A DNA stretch of 64,000 bases. Origin: Cristatella mucedo (Eukaryota; Bryozoa; Phylactolaemata; Cristatellidae). The notes beneath the pieces are model-generated. The model did no database searches and was not told the DNA's origin. It saw only the letters and a program-made list of their open reading frames with translations. Below, one piece after another: positions 10,672 to 64,000 of the stretch; within the stretch, counting starts at the first letter, position 1, and each line of letters starts with the position of its first letter. The position numbers were made by a program, and so were the translations under genes. The stretch lies in contig WPIO01000015.1 in the NCBI GenBank assembly GCA_009760855.2, positions 4,428,001 through 4,492,000 on the forward strand. Direction: 5' to 3'.

Positions 10672-11990
10672 CGTGTTGTGTAATGCAATATATCGCCATC
10701 TGCAACTCCACAATGCCACAAAGACTGCGGGTGTTATGCCGGAGAATGTTTTGTGTAGTGCACTCAAAGTGACTTTCGGTATGCACAAGGTAACCAACAG
10801 ACTTTATTTCACGCAACAAAGAGAAAGTGAGATGCGTAGCTGATTCAACAGGGCAGTTAAGGAATAGTTTGGAAGTAACAGCTCAAGACTGCTGGAAATA
10901 CTTAGCCAGTCGGCAGAAGCAGCGTAGATGTCGAAGCGTAATAATTGTGGGAGTGCGTTTCACAGTCTAGGACCGTCAGAGCAAAAGCTGGCGCCAACGG
11001 TCTTGAAGCGTAGCAGTGAAACAGCTAATTTATTGCCAGTCAGAGAAACTGAGGGCACGAGGAGGTAGGAACTGGTGCAGCAGTTTAGCAAGGTATTAAG
11101 GAGCCAAGCCGTGGCCTTGGCCTTGTGAAACGTAAGAATTTGTATATATGTCCGTTGATCGACTGGGAGACATCACAGCTCCTTCAGCAAAGGAAACACG
11201 TGACTGAATCTCTGGGATATACTGACTAGCCAGGCTCATAGACATAATCATCACCAGCTACAGAGGCTTAATGGCTTTTTTCCGGTAGCTCAGCCAAAAC
11301 GAAATCGCAGTCTTCGAGCACAGACCGAGCCACGGAGCAAGCTTTTGCATGCCACCGCGATAGGCACCCCCTAATCTTCGACATGGATCAAACGCGTGAG
11401 ATCAGTAGTGTCGAACGCAGCTGATAGATCAAGCAGGGCCAAGGCAGCAGCTTTCCCGTGTAGCATTGGTAGCTCTAAAATGGTGCCAGGGCAGTAACAT
11501 TAACAGTCATCGTTGCTGCTTATCGGTGTCGTTGGTCACACGGAGGGGGAGCAGTTTCAGCGACAGATAAAAATCGAGTGGCGTCGCTTGATTGTTCAGA
11601 CAATTAACTTTTGTAAGCGCTCTACAAGCTGCTTGGACAATATTTTCGAGAATCGTTGACAAAATAAAGAAGAAAACTGAGCGATGGGTTGCAAATATCT
11701 CTGAATCCATTTCAGGCTTTTGAAGTGTGACCGTCGAACGATAGCCGATCTGAAGGACTTTAGAACAATACCTTATCCAGAGAAGCATTAAGTGCGAGTC
11801 ATGGCTGGACTAAGTGTTTCTGCTCGTGAAGACCACAGAGGAGATGGTAGCATCTTTAGGCTTTTTTTTATCAAACTGTATTCAGGCGGCTACTTCGTTT
11901 ACAGAAACCTCGGAAAATGTCTTAAGAATATTCAGAGGTTAAGGTTCGACATTAGCTTTAATCACTAAACCATATGCATCCTTTACAGGA
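10672..11990 (-). mobile_element. LINE-B copy, decayed and deleted
   Basis: Its 3' end is at about 10672, complement of GGAGATACAT-type tail. The TTTCGGTATGCACAAGGTAACCAACAGACTT region equals 39195-39235. Further along are reverse transcriptase pieces in broken frame, including the complement of 'LALLDLSAAFDT' near 11410-11450 and a pre-RT segment near 11500-11960. Stops and deletions make it a dead copy. The 5' limit is unclear. Confidence 0.7.
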
Positions 11991-13440
11991 TATTGAACAT
12001 TCGTAGAAATAGATTTGCTTCTCTTAGTGAACTTCACATGTCTTAATATTGCTATCATTTAAGATGCGCCACGAATGCTTGTTGGCACTACTTCACACTA
12101 GATAGCTGGAGCTGCAGAGCTAGCAGAGAGTAATCCTTACGCGGCCATATTCTTAGAAGGTCTGCGAGTGGCTTACATACGTCTGCTGCGTCCATCGAGT
12201 CGTATCTTAAAATAGCCAACTTCCTATGTGTGCGCCTCGCATAACAGAGTAATCGGGTTACGTGCAATTTTTATCTGTCGCAATCACATTTGAGAAGGAT
12301 CTCCTACTCTGGCTCGGCAAAAAAGGAATCCACCCAGCCTAAGACGAGCTCATAATAAGATCTAGCTAAAAAATTCTTTTATGAACGCCCTGCGAAGGCT
12401 TCGGCACAATAGCCGTTTGCCTTAAACATGGCGTTCATAAAGGTGCTAGTCCTCCCAGAAGCATGACAAACGGGGGACTTTGTGCCTCGATCAGGCGTCC
12501 ACGACACTACACTTAGTATACAAACTCTTGGAATAAGAACAAGCCAGTATATAGACAATTGGTATAAGACACAGAATCAGCTTCATGGTCCAATCAACGA
12601 CCACTCAGAGTTGACGATAGCCTCGATACACGCAGGTATGCGGACTCTAAAAAAACAGCGGCAATAGAGAGCGCCCGTACCTTATAGAATAATCCCATAT
12701 CCACAGCATACACCAGTCTATTCGATAGCCACAGAGGGCTACAATTATAGAACACCAGGCCTATCATACAACTCTATGACTCAAAGCCTAGAGTGCAACT
12801 GAGCGGCTACAACTACTGCTATTACCACGAGACTAGCAACTACTAATAGAAATGTGTGTTATTCATATTGTCAACACCATAGATGATGACGCATCTGGTT
12901 CCCACTAGTTGTAATTGCGGAAATGCTCATTCTGTCTCGGGTCGTCATGGCTGATTTAGTGCTCCAGCGGTACAGTTCGATAAGGAAAGGTAGTATTGTG
13001 GCCGGACTCCTTGCTCGCAGTCCCTGCGGTAACAGAACCCTTCCTTTACCAGGCCGTACGAGGTCACTGGCCTGGCCGGAGCGGTCGTCAAGCCAGAGTG
13101 CATATTTAAATTAAAGCATGACGGCGGAATGAACTAGCCTTCAAAAGCTTACATCCACTCCTACTTGCTGACAGTTTTTAAAGAAGTTACGAGAGCTCTC
13201 AAAATCAAGCCACTGTCCTTCAACAGCAGCCAAAAGCTCGTCGATAACTGTGTTCGAGACAACGAAAAACGCACGTCTGCACTGCCTTTTTCCCGATGCA
13301 ACTACAATACGAAACTGTTCCCTCAGACTGCTACCAGGCTGAGTTCCCGTAAGCTCTGCAGCTGTTTGTTGTTGATCGAGTGTCCACTTGTTTCGTAATT
13401 GATCTCGCCCAAAAATATGCATTTGCGACTGGTACTAATA

Positions 13441-13590
13441 TAGCTCATTTGCATAGAGCCCTAAGAGAACTTAATCTTTATTCGGGTGCGCTCCACATAT
13501 GCGCCGAGCTCGAGCCCGTGACGTCGGTCCTCACATACATTTGCCTTGACCTTGGTCGAGCCAAGCACCTTATCCAGCACTACTCTCAAA
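13441..13590 (-). mobile_element. tRNA-derived SINE-1, minus copy
   Basis: Complement of the SINE-1 tail (GCATAGAGCCCTAAGAGAAC) and of its B-box segment (CCGAGCTCGAGCCCGTG), then the CCTTGACCTTGGTCGAG block. The same order, reversed, is seen at 31367-31519. Confidence 0.7.
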
Positions 13591-13625
13591 TCGCATATTC
13601 TCGTGTCATCGTGATATCACGATTC

Positions 13626-13652
13626 GCTCTCTCTCTCTCTCTCTCTCTCTCT
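13626..13652. repeat. Short (CT)n microsatellite
   Basis: Thirteen CT units in intergenic DNA. Confidence 0.9.
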
Positions 13653-14094
13653 TCTTCTTTAGCTGTCATCCTTCCTCTCTGGTTTGATCTCGTTCCATTT
13701 TTCCAGCGATCTATTCGAGCCAGCGGATTCATCCACTCGGAATCGTGTCTGCCCCACCCCCCCCCCAATGCAAGCTTAGCAGTGCTGAGACACGAGTCCA
13801 AAAACCTACCGAAGCACTGACTATATAGTGCTAGTGGCTACGACTAACGTCAAGAAATTGCTAAGGGATGAAGCGAGCCGAGTGGCTCTCACACGAACAC
13901 GAGTCTATTCCATACCAATTCGTGCATGAAAGCCAATCTACACACATCGGTACAGCAGCTGGAAGCACTTGCTTTCTACAGCTCGTGGATGGATGTGACG
14001 CGACGGCCATTACGAAATGCCTCTCTTATCGATAACAGGGCAGTGAGCAATTGGTAATCAGCCGACAGGTGGAACGTTGCTCGGCGGTGAATTG

Positions 14095-14100
14095 TTTATT
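14095..14100 (-). terminator. Candidate PI4KA polyadenylation signal
   Basis: TTTATT on the plus strand is AATAAA on the coding strand, about 1.36 kb past the PI4KA stop. It is the first canonical hexamer I found downstream. A variant signal nearer the stop cannot be excluded. Confidence 0.3.
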
Positions 14101-15129
14101 TGCAGCTGCAGGCAGCTGCCTGGCTCCTCGGGGTCGCAGACGAGTGAGGAGCTGCAGGCAGCTGCCGGTTGCCTAGGGAAACGTGACGAGCATTGAAGAA
14201 CAACATTAGCTAGCAAAACAGAAAAGTCGTTGCTGTGTGCGTGTGGTGCGTGCACCTACTAAACAGATGAATAGCCTACGAGCTGCCGACGAGGCGGCGG
14301 CGACGTCCTGTCTCTCGGTAACCACGAAGAGCTGAGGGTCGCATGATTTCTGCCTAACGGCGCTTCAGTCACAGCTGGACGGACGGACGGATCGCGAAGC
14401 TGGAAGCAGCAGCTCGACTGCTCGGCAGCTCGACCTTCGCGGCCGACTATCCAGGGATTCATGTCACGGATTCGAGCGAACCTCACGGCCCTTGATGCCA
14501 CGATGCTCAGTCATTGGTCGAGTCCAAGCAACGCCGAAACTCGGTCACGTTGCGGCAGTGAGAGAGGCGCGCAGAATCGGCAGCTAGCAGCGGAATGTTG
14601 AATGTCCCGCGTCTCGTCGTGCTGCCTGCCGCGAGATCACCAAGCAAGCACGGACGACATCGTTTGGCAGCCGCCAGAGGGCAATCGCAGCGCCGCCGGC
14701 TGGCGGCTGACGCGGCAATCGTCGTGCGATCGCGCGTGCTAGCCGGAGCAGACGGCAAACGTGCTGGGTACTGCCGTTCCCGGTCGGGCACGTCTGCAGC
14801 ACGGTGGCACAGCAATGGGGCCTTGGTAAACGGCTGCAGGGGCGTCTGCCGGCTGCCTCGGCGCTGCCGTCGGCGAGTCGGCGCCAGAGGGCACCACGGA
14901 CGTCCGAAGCTTGCCCGTTGGCCCGACAAAGGTCACAGCACTCGCCCCTGGCGTTCGAAGCGAGCTCTCGAAGGAAAGGAATCGTGACGACGAGACGTCA
15001 GCAGCAGCAGCAGCGACAGGTCGTCGCTGGGCACGGCGCCGTCACTGCTGCTGATGCTGCTGCTACTGCGAGCTAAATTCGGCAACGGCACGAGAGGCGA
15101 ACGCTCGAGAAGCGACTGCTCGATCGGTG

Positions 15130-15454
<325 letters not shown>

Positions 15455-15463
15455 AAATGGCGG

Positions 15464-64000
<48,537 letters not shown>

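Noticed and set aside
14507-15076. Long GC-rich frames on both strands
   Set aside because: Arg/Ala/Pro-rich, no domain, overlapping frames on both strands, and position in the probable PI4KA 3' UTR.

Overview
The window is nuclear DNA from a repeat-rich animal. Intron-rich genes with GT-AG splice sites, tRNA-derived SINEs, several non-LTR retrotransposon families and long dinucleotide repeats all point to an invertebrate metazoan. I could not fix the phylum or species. There are no bacterial-style operons, and most open frames are repeat translations or shadows.

The main gene is an orthologue of phosphatidylinositol 4-kinase III alpha (PI4KA), read on the minus strand from the right edge (position 64000, where the gene runs off the window) to a stop codon at 15464-15466. 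I joined 39 exons by eye. Every junction has a GT donor and an AG acceptor, every phase matches, and the join gives 5,187 nt, which is 1,728 codons plus the stop. Compared with the roughly 2,100-residue vertebrate protein (as I remember it), only the N-terminal few hundred residues lie outside. Residue numbers below count from the window edge. The protein makes PI4P at the plasma membrane, in the family's known complex with EFR3, TTC7 and FAM126.

The left end holds parts of a plus-strand gene for a small multi-pass membrane protein, most like the ENTREP/FAM189 tetraspan family. One exon ends at 1355 and another starts at 8641. An exon for the second membrane segment should lie between them but was not found. 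The two genes converge tail to tail.

The remaining sequence is mostly introns and intergenic DNA with mobile-element debris. Two main LINE families occur: LINE-A with an (ATT)n tail and LINE-B ending near GGAGATACAT. At least one more LINE type is present, plus two SINE families with Pol III A and B boxes, a third short repeat at 5.2 and 7.6 kb, and a decayed Ty3/gypsy element at 43.5-45.1 kb. The gypsy integrase is followed on the same strand by an OTU-protease-like domain.

Long (GA)n/(CT)n tracts, several minisatellites and three near-perfect palindromes punctuate the introns. Several tracts touch splice sites or the 3' UTR. The least ordinary observations are the gypsy-OTU relic, a microsatellite that grew out of a LINE tail motif, a LINE nested in another LINE with a target-site duplication, a duplicated in-frame splice acceptor, a splice donor that is the first unit of a (GT)n tract, and a 28-bp palindromic satellite that is open in several frames.
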